This document shows, one piece after another, positions 57,231 through 64,000 of a stretch of 64,000 nt of DNA. Below the pieces are notes generated by a model. That model was not told the origin of the DNA. It did no database searches and worked only from the letters and a program-made list of their open reading frames with translations. The stretch spans positions 124,001-188,000 of the forward strand of contig NZ_NXGX01000003.1 of assembly GCF_002844275.1 (NCBI RefSeq), read 5' to 3'. Positions within the stretch are counted from its first letter, which is position 1. Every line of letters begins with the position of its first letter. This stretch comes from Thalassospira lohafexi. GTDB lineage: Bacteria > Pseudomonadota > Alphaproteobacteria > Rhodospirillales > Thalassospiraceae. The translations under genes were made by a program, and so were the position numbers.

Positions 57231-58070
57231 TTATCGCTGACAGGTCGGGCAGAAGAATGTTGAACGTCCGGCCTGCACCATGCGTTCGATGGTGCTGTCA
57301 CACTCCGGCGCGTTGCAACCATCGCCTTCGCGGCCATACACCCGGAAATTATGCTGAAAATAGCCAAGCTCGCCATTGGCCTGACGATGATCCTTCAGGC
57401 TTGATCCGCCCGCAAGAATAGCATCTTCAAGCACAAGTCTGATTTCACGGTACAGACGGTCGATTTCCGCAAGCTTGAGGTCCTTTGCCAAACGGTTCGG
57501 CGCAATGCCCGACCGGAACAGGGCTTCGCAGACATATATATTGCCAAGCCCCGCCACCAGCTTCTGATCCAGCAACACGGTTTTGATCGGGCTGGCCCGC
57601 TTGGCGATCCCGGCCGCCAAGACCGCCGAGTTAAACGCATTACCAAGGGGCTCAGGCCCAATGCCCGCCAGCATTTTATGACTGGTCACCTCATCAGCGG
57701 CAATCAGGGTAATCACGCCAAAGCGCCTTGGATCGGTAAAGCGTACGACCGCACCACCTTGCATAACAAAATCAACATGATCGTGTTTTTCAGGTGCAGG
57801 CACCGCGGCAGTCCGGTCATCATGGATCGTCATGCGTCCGGACATGCCCAGATGGATCAGTAAAACCTGTCCGTCATCAAGATAGCCCAGAATATATTTC
57901 GCCCGACGGGTCAGCTGATCCACCTTGCGCCCGGCCATCCGGTCGACGAAGTTTTCCGGGAAGGGGAACCGCAGATTGGGCCGACGTTGCACCACATGGT
58001 CAATAACATGGCCTTCCATCACGGGGGTCAGGCCTCGTGTAACTGTTTCGACCTCTGGCAATTCGGGCAT
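57231..58070 (-). CDS. mutM: Formamidopyrimidine-DNA glycosylase
   Basis: The enzyme excises 8-oxoguanine and nicks the strand. From ATG 58070 it has 279 residues and begins MPELPEVETV, where Pro2 is the nucleophile and Glu3 the acid, so this start is certain; the frame extends four codons more. HLGMSGRM holds the conserved Lys/Met region, LVAGLGNIYVCEALF the helix-two-turn-helix, and the C-terminal zinc finger is CNAPEC...CPTC. GAGGA lies upstream. Confidence 0.96.
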   Translation of the reverse strand: MPELPEVETVTRGLTPVMEGHVIDHVVQRRPNLRFPFPENFVDRMAGRKVDQLTRRAKYILGYLDDGQVLLIHLGMSGRMTIHDDRTAAVPAPEKHDHVDFVMQGGAVVRFTDPRRFGVITLIAADEVTSHKMLAGIGPEPLGNAFNSAVLAAGIAKRASPIKTVLLDQKLVAGLGNIYVCEALFRSGIAPNRLAKDLKLAEIDRLYREIRLVLEDAILAGGSSLKDHRQANGELGYFQHNFRVYGREGDGCNAPECDSTIERMVQAGRSTFFCPTCQR

Positions 58071-58292
58071 CTGCGTCCTCAATCTTTAACAAAGCGGATA
58101 CCATATCTAGATGCCGGTCCAATGATTGGCAAGCTGCGTCAGCGTGTGGTTTTGCAACATCAAGACCCTCGCACCAGAACGCGCGTCATTCTTACAATAG
58201 ACGCCGGTGCCAAAGCTCTTATGATGGCGCGGATTATTCACACTGACTTTAACATAATGTCCGTCAGGCTCTCCTGACCGCCGCCCCACAAT

Positions 58293-59111
58293 ATGGAATT
58301 TCAAACGATGGAATTTGGTTTCGACCTTCTCTTGATCATGTTTGCCGTCGCAGCACTTGCCGGATTTGTCGATTCGATTGCCGGTGGTGGCGGGTTGATT
58401 ACCATCCCGGCCCTGCTTTGGGCGGGGATAACTCCGGCACAGGCGCTTGCGACCAACAAACTGCAAGGAAGCTTTGGCAGCTTTTCCGCATCGGTTAGCT
58501 TCATTCGCAAAGGCCATGTCGATCCGCGTGATATGGTGCTGGCGATTGCACTGACCTTTGCCGGGTCGGCCCTGGGCACCGTTCTGGTTCAGATGCTTGA
58601 TCCCGGCATTCTGATGACGATCCTGCCGGGTCTCTTGATCCTGATTGCGCTTTATTTCCTGTTCTCCCCACGTGTCGGGGACATAGATGCGCACCAAATG
58701 ATCAGCAAAGGTGCCTTTGCCTTTACGGCCGGATTTGGTATCGGATTTTACGATGGGTTCTTTGGGCCGGGTACGGGGTCGTTCTTTTCCATCGCCTTTG
58801 TCGCCTTGCTTGGTTTCAACATGACCAAGGCCACCGCGCACACCAAGGTCCTGAACTTTACATCGAACTTTGCGTCCCTTGTCATGTTCATTGCCGGGGG
58901 TGAAGTCGTCTGGGTCATTGGTCTGGTGATGGCAGTTGGTGCGTTGATTGGTGCACAGATCGGATCGCACATGGTGATGAAGGTCGGTGCGCGCCTTGTG
59001 CGTCCGCTGCTTGTTGTCACCTCTATCGCGATTTCGATCAAACTGATCATTGATCAATATGGCCCGACACTTAGCCAAACATGGGATCAGGTGTATCTGT
59101 GGATCGGATGA
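58293..59111 (+). CDS. TauE/SafE-family (TSUP) membrane permease
   Basis: A 272-residue inner-membrane protein with about eight spans. LAGFVDSIAGGGGLITIPAL is the family signature and FGIGFYDGFFGPGTGSFF the repeat signature in the second half. Family members export sulfite, sulfonates or sulfolactate-like anions. Start could be 58293 or 58308; neither has a clear ribosome site. The gene is alone, divergent from mutM and convergent with the MFS gene, sharing the terminator at 59134-59170. Confidence 0.9.
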   Translation: MEFQTMEFGFDLLLIMFAVAALAGFVDSIAGGGGLITIPALLWAGITPAQALATNKLQGSFGSFSASVSFIRKGHVDPRDMVLAIALTFAGSALGTVLVQMLDPGILMTILPGLLILIALYFLFSPRVGDIDAHQMISKGAFAFTAGFGIGFYDGFFGPGTGSFFSIAFVALLGFNMTKATAHTKVLNFTSNFASLVMFIAGGEVVWVIGLVMAVGALIGAQIGSHMVMKVGARLVRPLLVVTSIAISIKLIIDQYGPTLSQTWDQVYLWIG

Positions 59112-59133
59112 TCCTTGGCACTGCCCCAATGAA

Positions 59134-59170
59134 AAACCCGTCAACCAACAGGCTGACGGGTTTTGTTTTA
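59134..59170. terminator. Bidirectional terminator between TSUP and MFS genes
   Basis: An 11-bp perfect stem (59134-59144 with 59155-59165) and 10-base loop with A/T runs on both sides. Confidence 0.85.
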
Positions 59171-59183
59171 AATAATCTCGGAA

Positions 59184-60392
59184 TCAGGCGCTTGCACCAC
59201 TTTCGACAAAGACTTCGGCGCGACGGTCAAGCAGATGGCTCCAGATGGCAAACATCAAGGCCAGCACCGCAATCACCGCACCAAGCCATGGGAGGTGTTG
59301 ATAGGAAACCCCGTGCGTGATCGCCAATCCGCCAAACCAAGCCCCACCAGCATTGCCCAGATTAAAAGCACCCTGATTAAGAGTAGAGGCCAAATTAGGC
59401 GCATCGGAGGCCTCGCTTACCACGCGCATCTGAAGTGGGGAGACCAGCGCAAAGGCAACAATACCCCACACCATCACCGTGATAACAGCCGGAACGAAGG
59501 AGGTCAGGGTTTCGCTAAAGACAGCCAGAACACCAATCAGCATGACAAAGGCAATGATAATGGCCGGCATCAGACGCCAGTCACCCAAACGTCCGCCGAC
59601 ATAGTTGCCCACCGTCAGCCCCACCCCGAACAACAACAGGACGTAGGTCACTTGACGCGGAGCAAGGCCGGTAACTTCGTTGAGCATCGGGGTGATATAG
59701 GTAAAGACACTGAACAAGCTGGCAGCCGACAAAACACTGATCAGCATGGCAAACAGGACTTGTGGCTTACCAAGCGATTTTGCCTCGGCCAGAAGACTGC
59801 CGGTTGAGGCGGCAATTTTGCGCGGCAGGGCAAAATAAAGCGCAATGGCGGCAAACACGCCAATGCCAACAACCGCCCAGAAAGTCGACCGCCAGCCAAG
59901 TTCCTGACCCAGTGCGGTTCCAAACGGAACACCCAGCACGTTGGCAAGGGTTAAACCCGAAAACATCAGGGCGATGGCCTGTACGCGCTTTTGCGGCGAT
60001 ACAAGGTTTGATGCGACGACCGCGCCAAGGCCAAAGAAGGCCCCGTGGCAAAAGGCGGTGATCACGCGGGCGGCCATCAGCAACCAGTAATCTGGCGCGA
60101 TCGCACACAGCAAATTACCAACGATAAAGATCCCAATCAGCAGCAACAGCGCCCGGCGCCTGTCCATGCGTGCCGTTGCAATCGCCAGAAACGGCGCGCC
60201 AAATGTCACACCCAGCGCATAGCCCGTCACCAGCAACCCGGCATCTGGAATGCTGACAGCAAGATCACGTGCGACGTCGGGTAGAAGTCCCATGATGACA
60301 AATTCGGTGGTCCCGATGCCAAAAGACGCAAGCGCAAGCGCAAGAATCGGGAAGTTCCCGAGCAAACCCCAACGGGCAGAAGCAGCAGCCAT
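59184..60392 (-). CDS. MFS efflux transporter (DHA1, AraJ/YdhP-like)
   Basis: A 402-residue twelve-span permease. ALASFGIGTTEFVIMGLLPD in helix 1 and VTGYALGVTFGAPFLAI followed by MDRRRALLLLI (motif A region) are typical of the arabinose-efflux/AraJ branch; FCHGAFFGLGAVVAS fits motif C neighbours. The substrate is unknown. No regulator gene is adjacent; the 300 bases upstream look non-coding. Confidence 0.88.
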   Translation of the reverse strand: MAAASARWGLLGNFPILALALASFGIGTTEFVIMGLLPDVARDLAVSIPDAGLLVTGYALGVTFGAPFLAIATARMDRRRALLLLIGIFIVGNLLCAIAPDYWLLMAARVITAFCHGAFFGLGAVVASNLVSPQKRVQAIALMFSGLTLANVLGVPFGTALGQELGWRSTFWAVVGIGVFAAIALYFALPRKIAASTGSLLAEAKSLGKPQVLFAMLISVLSAASLFSVFTYITPMLNEVTGLAPRQVTYVLLLFGVGLTVGNYVGGRLGDWRLMPAIIIAFVMLIGVLAVFSETLTSFVPAVITVMVWGIVAFALVSPLQMRVVSEASDAPNLASTLNQGAFNLGNAGGAWFGGLAITHGVSYQHLPWLGAVIAVLALMFAIWSHLLDRRAEVFVESGASA

Positions 60393-60692
60393 GTCTGAAT
60401 ATCCAGTGAAACGTGATGGCCTGGAGCGCCCATCGCGTTTTGTGCAAGTGCGAGATAGCCATCTTGCACGGTTTCTTGAAACGATTCAATTGTCTCTAAT
60501 TACGCCCAATGTGACCATCGCGAAAATCGCATGGCGCTATGCAGCATAATCAGCAGGTCGTATGGGAGCGGGAGTGGTGGGAGTGGCGGCAATGGGTTAA
60601 TTGCTTAATGGGCGATTGGTCCACCAGATCATCTGCTCATTAAAAAGGCCCGATTTGACATCGGGCCTTCTGCATTTGAGTTTTGAGAGGTC
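60393..60692. other. 300-base spacer between MFS and pyrF
   Basis: Apart from the pyrF terminator (60641-60669) and the MFS promoter region, nothing is recognised. A plus-strand frame running from about 60391 to 60549 overlaps the MFS start and has no ribosome site. Confidence 0.5.
60641..60669 (-). terminator. Terminator of pyrF
   Basis: A 10-bp perfect stem (60645-60654 with 60660-60669), 5-base loop, then TTTTT on the minus strand. Confidence 0.85.
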
Positions 60693-61415
60693 TCAGGATA
60701 CCTCGGCAACGATCCGACGTGCGGCATCAACCGGATCATCGGCCTTGGTGATCGGGCGGCCAATCACCAGCACGTCACTGCCCATGGCAACCGCATCGGC
60801 CGGGGTGACAACGCGCTTCTGATCGTTACTTGCGGCCCAGGCCGGACGAATACCCGGTGTAATCAGCTTGAAGTCAGGGCCACAGGCCGCACGTACAGAA
60901 GTGATTTCACGTGCCGAACAGACAACCCCGTCCAGCCCGGATTTTTGAGTGAGTTCGGCCAGCTTGACGACACGCTCGTCAATCGGCCCTTTGAGCCCGA
61001 CATCGTCAAGATCGTGCTGATCCATGCTGGTCAGGATTGTCACCGCAATCACCCATGGGGCATCTACACCGGCCTTCGCCGCTGTTTCACGCGCGGCTTC
61101 GCCAGCACGTTTCATCATCTCAATCCCGCCTGCGGCATGGACATTGACAATTTTAAGCCCCATCGGCGTTACCGCCCGAATTGCACCCGCCACCGTATTG
61201 GGGATGTCATGATATTTCACATCCAAAAAGATCGGCATGCCCACTTTGGCAACAGCCTGCACACCCTGTGGCCCGTGGGCGGCAAAGAATTCCTTGCCGA
61301 GCTTTGCCCCGCCAATCACGCCCGAAAGCTTTGAGGCCAGATCAATCGCATGATCAAGATCGGTTGTATCAATCGCGCAAAAGATACGGTCTTTGGGGGA
61401 AATGCTCTGGGCCAT
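60693..61415 (-). CDS. pyrF: Orotidine 5'-phosphate decarboxylase
   Basis: The enzyme makes UMP from OMP, the last step of pyrimidine synthesis (EC 4.1.1.23). From ATG 61415 (AGGAGG nine bases upstream) it has 240 residues. FLDVKYHDIPNTV carries the catalytic Asp-Lys-x-x-Asp set, and the C-terminal GSDVLVIGRPITKADDP the phosphate loop. The order sppA-ihfB-lapA-pyrF is commonly conserved in alphaproteobacteria. Confidence 0.96.
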   Translation of the reverse strand: MAQSISPKDRIFCAIDTTDLDHAIDLASKLSGVIGGAKLGKEFFAAHGPQGVQAVAKVGMPIFLDVKYHDIPNTVAGAIRAVTPMGLKIVNVHAAGGIEMMKRAGEAARETAAKAGVDAPWVIAVTILTSMDQHDLDDVGLKGPIDERVVKLAELTQKSGLDGVVCSAREITSVRAACGPDFKLITPGIRPAWAASNDQKRVVTPADAVAMGSDVLVIGRPITKADDPVDAARRIVAEVS

Positions 61416-61564
61416 GCTGGGTGTCCTCCTGCGGGGTTTGATGGGGGCGTCGGCCCACAATCATCAAACGGGACCAGACATGACTTAGCCGATTTAGCTC
61501 AAAAGGCCAATGTCAAATAGGACAACAGAGATGCATGGGGCCATGCGATGTGGCGCGGTCAATA

Positions 61565-61593
61565 TAAAAAAAGGGCCCCTGATGGAGCCCTTT
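61565..61593 (-). terminator. Terminator of lapA
   Basis: AAAGGGC (61570-61576) pairs with GCCCTTT (61587-61593), followed by seven T on the minus strand. It isolates pyrF from lapA. Confidence 0.8.
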
Positions 61594-61615
61594 GATTTGA
61601 GGATCTGAGACGATC

Positions 61616-61930
61616 TTAGCTGTGGCCAAGCGCCTTGTGGTCCGATTTTGGGTGATCGGCCTTTGGCGTTTCATCCTCGGCCTTGACCCGTTTAAGTTCG
61701 CTGTCCATGCGACGTACGGCACGACGATGTTTGCCATGCACAAGCCATTCATACGCCAGACCAATGCCCAGCCCGACCAACAAGGCAACCATGATCGGCA
61801 AGAACAGCGGCAGTTCAAGTTCGTAGGGCAGTGGCCAAAGTGACAATGTCACAGCAGCCCGGTTCGATACGGCGAAAACCGCAATCAGAACCGCAATCGG
61901 GATGGCAATAATCCAGTAGAGGACGCGCAT
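61616..61930 (-). CDS. lapA: LapA-domain (DUF1049) inner-membrane protein
   Basis: A 104-residue protein with two membrane helices (about 5-27 and 43-64) linked by a short periplasmic turn, then a basic, charged cytoplasmic tail. FAVSNRAAVTLSLWPLPYEL between the helices is the DUF1049 signature. The E. coli relative works with LapB in controlling LpxC and LPS levels; no lapB is adjacent here. It sits between ihfB and pyrF, as in related genomes. Confidence 0.85.
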   Translation of the reverse strand: MRVLYWIIAIPIAVLIAVFAVSNRAAVTLSLWPLPYELELPLFLPIMVALLVGLGIGLAYEWLVHGKHRRAVRRMDSELKRVKAEDETPKADHPKSDHKALGHS

Positions 61931-62136
61931 TACTTAAGCTCCTTGTGCTGGTCGATGTGCGTCATCTGCGTTTGAGTGCGCACATTCAAGACCAGCTGCA
62001 GGTCACGTTTGACAGTCAGACCGGTAGTATGGGGCAAGAACCAGACAAAAGCCATGCCCCCAACGGCACAGGTATCCCTGTGCTATGGTTGGGCAAGCCC
62101 ATGACCAAAGTCACGTTCGTCGGTCACATGGAAAAA

Positions 62137-62412
62137 TCAGTTCAAACGTTCGCGAAGCTGTTTACCCGTTTTGAAATAGGGCACTTTTTTCTCGCCAACC
62201 GGGACCGCGTCGCCGGTGCGCGGATTGCGCCCAACGCGTGCGTCGCGATGCTTGACGGAAAAGGCACCAAAACCGCGAAGCTCGACCCGGTCTCCGCGGG
62301 CAAGTGCGTCGGTGATTTCATCAAAGATCGTCGCAACAATCCGTTCGACATCTCGCTGATACAGATGCGGGTTCATTTCAGCAAGGCGGGCAATCAGTTC
62401 TGATTTCGTCAT
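62137..62412 (-). CDS. ihfB: Integration host factor beta subunit
   Basis: A 91-residue DNA-bending protein. [20 protein letters not shown] opens the helical part; [25 protein letters not shown] is the beta-arm with the Pro that intercalates DNA (read [10 protein letters not shown]). The ATG at 62412 matches the family start; a short upstream extension has no support. It lies 71 bases downstream of sppA on the same strand and is probably co-transcribed. Confidence 0.95.
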   Translation of the reverse strand: MTKSELIARLAEMNPHLYQRDVERIVATIFDEITDALARGDRVELRGFGAFSVKHRDARVGRNPRTGDAVPVGEKKVPYFKTGKQLRERLN

Positions 62413-62483
62413 TTCCAGGCCCCATCCTGTTCGTTCTAACAGTCTCACTCAACCACGGATTAGATCATCCTATCAGGAAACTC

Positions 62484-63407
62484 TTATTGAGGTTGCCAGA
62501 CCGTCAGCAAACCGTCAAGTTTAAGCCCCTCAGATGACAGCACTTTTCCGAGAGTTCCCTCAAGAACCGTGGTCATCAGATCGTCTTCCGGGTACTCAAT
62601 TTCAAGCGGCACAATCTCCGCTTCGGTCGTGACACCAGCTTTATCTTCAAGCCAGCGCACAGCTTCACGACGGCCACCGATTTCATCAATCAGTCCATTG
62701 GCAAGCGCTTGTTGTCCGGTATAGACACGCCCGTCAGCCAAGGTCTTTACGGTATCCATCGGTAGATCACGTCGTTCGGCCACCATCCCGACAAACACGT
62801 CAAACATGTCGGAAATCAGGCTCTGCATCGCCGTTCGTGCGGCATCGTCTGTTGGCTCAAACGGATTGGGCACGGCTTTGAGCGGACCACTTTTAACCGT
62901 CAGCGGCTCCACACCAAGCTTTTCAAGCGTTCCGGTAAAGTTCATCGATTGGAAAATCACCCCAATCGAGCCGGTGACCGTTCCGCGACGTGCAACAATA
63001 TGATCTGCGGCAATCGCCGTCATATAACCGCCTGATGCGGCAACGGTTCCCATCTCGGCAACGATGGGACGGGTTTCACCGATACGGCGCAGCGCCTCAA
63101 AAAGTGTTTCGCCCCCGACCATCGTTCCGCCGGGGCTGTTGATATGGACAATCACCCCGACAACGTCCGAGTCTTCTTCAACAGCGGCCAGCGCATCCAG
63201 AAGATACGGGTCTTCGGTAATCACACCGTCGATCGTGACCTCGACAATCCGGGGTCCAAGCGTGCCAAACACACCCTTGTTCAACCCGGTTCCGGCCAGA
63301 CCAATCAGGATTACGGCCAGCACCGCAATCGCGGCAACAACCCGCCAGCGAAACACCGATTTTTTCAGTCGACGTCGATCAAGAAGGATATCGGCATCGA
63401 GTGCCAT
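62484..63407 (-). CDS. sppA: Signal peptide peptidase SppA (S49 family)
   Basis: A 307-residue short-form SppA with one N-terminal membrane segment (about 22-42) and a periplasmic protease domain. VHINSPGGTMVGGETLFEAL and the GTVAASGGYMTAIAADHIVA block with the nucleophilic Ser are conserved; the catalytic Lys lies in VKSGPLKAVPNPFEP. It degrades leftover signal peptides. It lies between rpsA and ihfB, a usual order. Confidence 0.93.
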   Translation of the reverse strand: MALDADILLDRRRLKKSVFRWRVVAAIAVLAVILIGLAGTGLNKGVFGTLGPRIVEVTIDGVITEDPYLLDALAAVEEDSDVVGVIVHINSPGGTMVGGETLFEALRRIGETRPIVAEMGTVAASGGYMTAIAADHIVARRGTVTGSIGVIFQSMNFTGTLEKLGVEPLTVKSGPLKAVPNPFEPTDDAARTAMQSLISDMFDVFVGMVAERRDLPMDTVKTLADGRVYTGQQALANGLIDEIGGRREAVRWLEDKAGVTTEAEIVPLEIEYPEDDLMTTVLEGTLGKVLSSEGLKLDGLLTVWQPQ

Positions 63408-63865
63408 GGACGGTGCCCCAGTTCTAATTGTTCAATCAATCACTTACGGGGCGTGCCCCGCAAAACCTGTCTTTTCAAATGGTTTTTCTCAGCACAGAAG
63501 GCAAGAACAAAAAGCGTTTAAAATCAAAAATTTCGCGAATTTATACCTTTGCCTGCCCATTCCCGCGAAATGAACGGCAAAATTGAAGACCATATACAGT
63601 TTTCAGTGGCGTTTTCGCATGCATGCCAGTGCGTTTGCCAACAGACAGACACAGTGATGACGGGTTGAACCCGCAGGATGAGGAAGAGGGAGAGAATCTG
63701 GCTGGGTGCTTAAAGCACAGAATTGCGCGAGAGCTGGTAGGTCAAATACTGGAAATCAGGGACCGGGAAAAAGTACCGAAAGCACAAAAGAAAACGGGCC
63801 GCGCACTGCGCGACCCGTCTTTTCGATCCACACAATGTGCAGATCGTATTTTGTCGGAAGCTGGC
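63408..63865. other. rpsA-sppA intergenic region
   Basis: This 458-base spacer holds the rpsA terminator and presumably the sppA-ihfB promoter in the AT-rich stretch around 63510-63560. No further gene or RNA is recognised. Confidence 0.5.
63782..63818 (-). terminator. Terminator of rpsA
   Basis: An interrupted GC-rich stem (63794-63798 with 63814-63818, plus inner CGCG pairs) followed by TTTCTTTTG on the minus strand. Confidence 0.75.
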
Positions 63866-64000
63866 TTATTCGCCGGTTTCCTGTTTCTTGCGCAGAGCTT
63901 CGCCGAGAATATCGCCGAGCGATGCACCGCTGTCTGCCGAACCGTAATCCGCCATTGCTTTCTTCTCGTCAGCAACTTCGAGTGCTTTGACAGAGAGGGA
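63866..64000 (-). CDS. rpsA: 30S ribosomal protein S1, C-terminal end only
   Basis: The minus-strand frame is open from the window edge and encodes 44 residues before TAA at 63866-63868. SLSVKALEVADEKKAMADYG and the tail SGASLGDILGEAL are the characteristic C-terminus of bacterial S1. The rest of the gene lies beyond base 64000. The neighbours sppA and ihfB fit the conserved rpsA locus. Confidence 0.9.
   Translation of the reverse strand, partial: SLSVKALEVADEKKAMADYGSADSGASLGDILGEALRKKQETGE

Noticed and set aside
60391-60549. Small plus-strand protein divergent from the MFS gene
   Set aside because: The ATG overlaps the MFS start, no ribosome site precedes it, and the predicted peptide matches nothing I know.

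Overview
The window reads as chromosomal DNA of a Gram-negative alphaproteobacterium. The dnaA-dnaN-recF-gyrB block, the rpsA-sppA-ihfB-lapA-pyrF block, alphaproteobacterial recX, and TRAP, TTT and ABC importers with GntR and LysR control all point to a marine or soil heterotroph. Protein sequence style is closest to Rhodospirillales such as Thalassospira; this is recognition from memory, not a search. Nearly all DNA is moderately GC-rich and densely coding. The clear exception is an AT-rich insert at about 23.8-25.8 kb.

Layout. 1-5.2 kb: 3' part of a D-malate/tartrate dehydrogenase gene, a SulP anion transporter behind a structured leader, a tandem universal stress protein, a lipoprotein and the redox chaperone Hsp33. 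5.4-11.1 kb: argD-argF, an orphan ABC-2 permease, recX, an ArsC-like protein and lrgAB. 11.1-18.2 kb: a small membrane protein divergent from a MarR regulator, a chemoreceptor, truA, argG, a YgjP-type metallopeptidase and a LysE exporter. 18.2-23.6 kb: a LysR regulator divergent from a tripartite tricarboxylate transporter (tctCBA) joined to an ArgE/M20 deacylase. 23.7-25.8 kb: the AT-rich island with three small genes, short palindromes and a second, broken copy of the 3' end of the neighbouring PBP gene.

25.9-30.0 kb holds two class A penicillin-binding protein genes in tandem. The downstream one has every catalytic motif; the upstream one has lost them. 30.4-31.6 kb: creatinase. 31.7-40.0 kb: a sugar-acid locus made of two divergent operons, a GntR regulator with a TRAP transporter and an L-idonate-type dehydrogenase on one side and uxuA-uxuB-kdgK on the other. 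Together they form a plausible route from L-gulonate or D-mannonate to KDPG. 40.1-48.6 kb: a ribose-type ABC importer with a lactonase and a truncated GarR-like gene, divergent from a soluble histidine kinase and a NarL-type regulator. 48.7-58.1 kb: gyrB, recF, dnaN, dnaA, rpsT, an enoyl-CoA hydratase and mutM, all on the minus strand. 58.3-64 kb: a TauE/SafE-type permease, an MFS transporter, pyrF, lapA, ihfB, sppA and the end of rpsA.

The points most worth pursuing are the catalytically degenerate PBP next to an active one, the palindrome-bounded island with its displaced PBP 3' end, the inferred L-gulonate/D-mannonate locus, and the leader RNA in front of the SulP gene. All positions were read by eye. 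Names rest on motif and family recognition, not on database searches.
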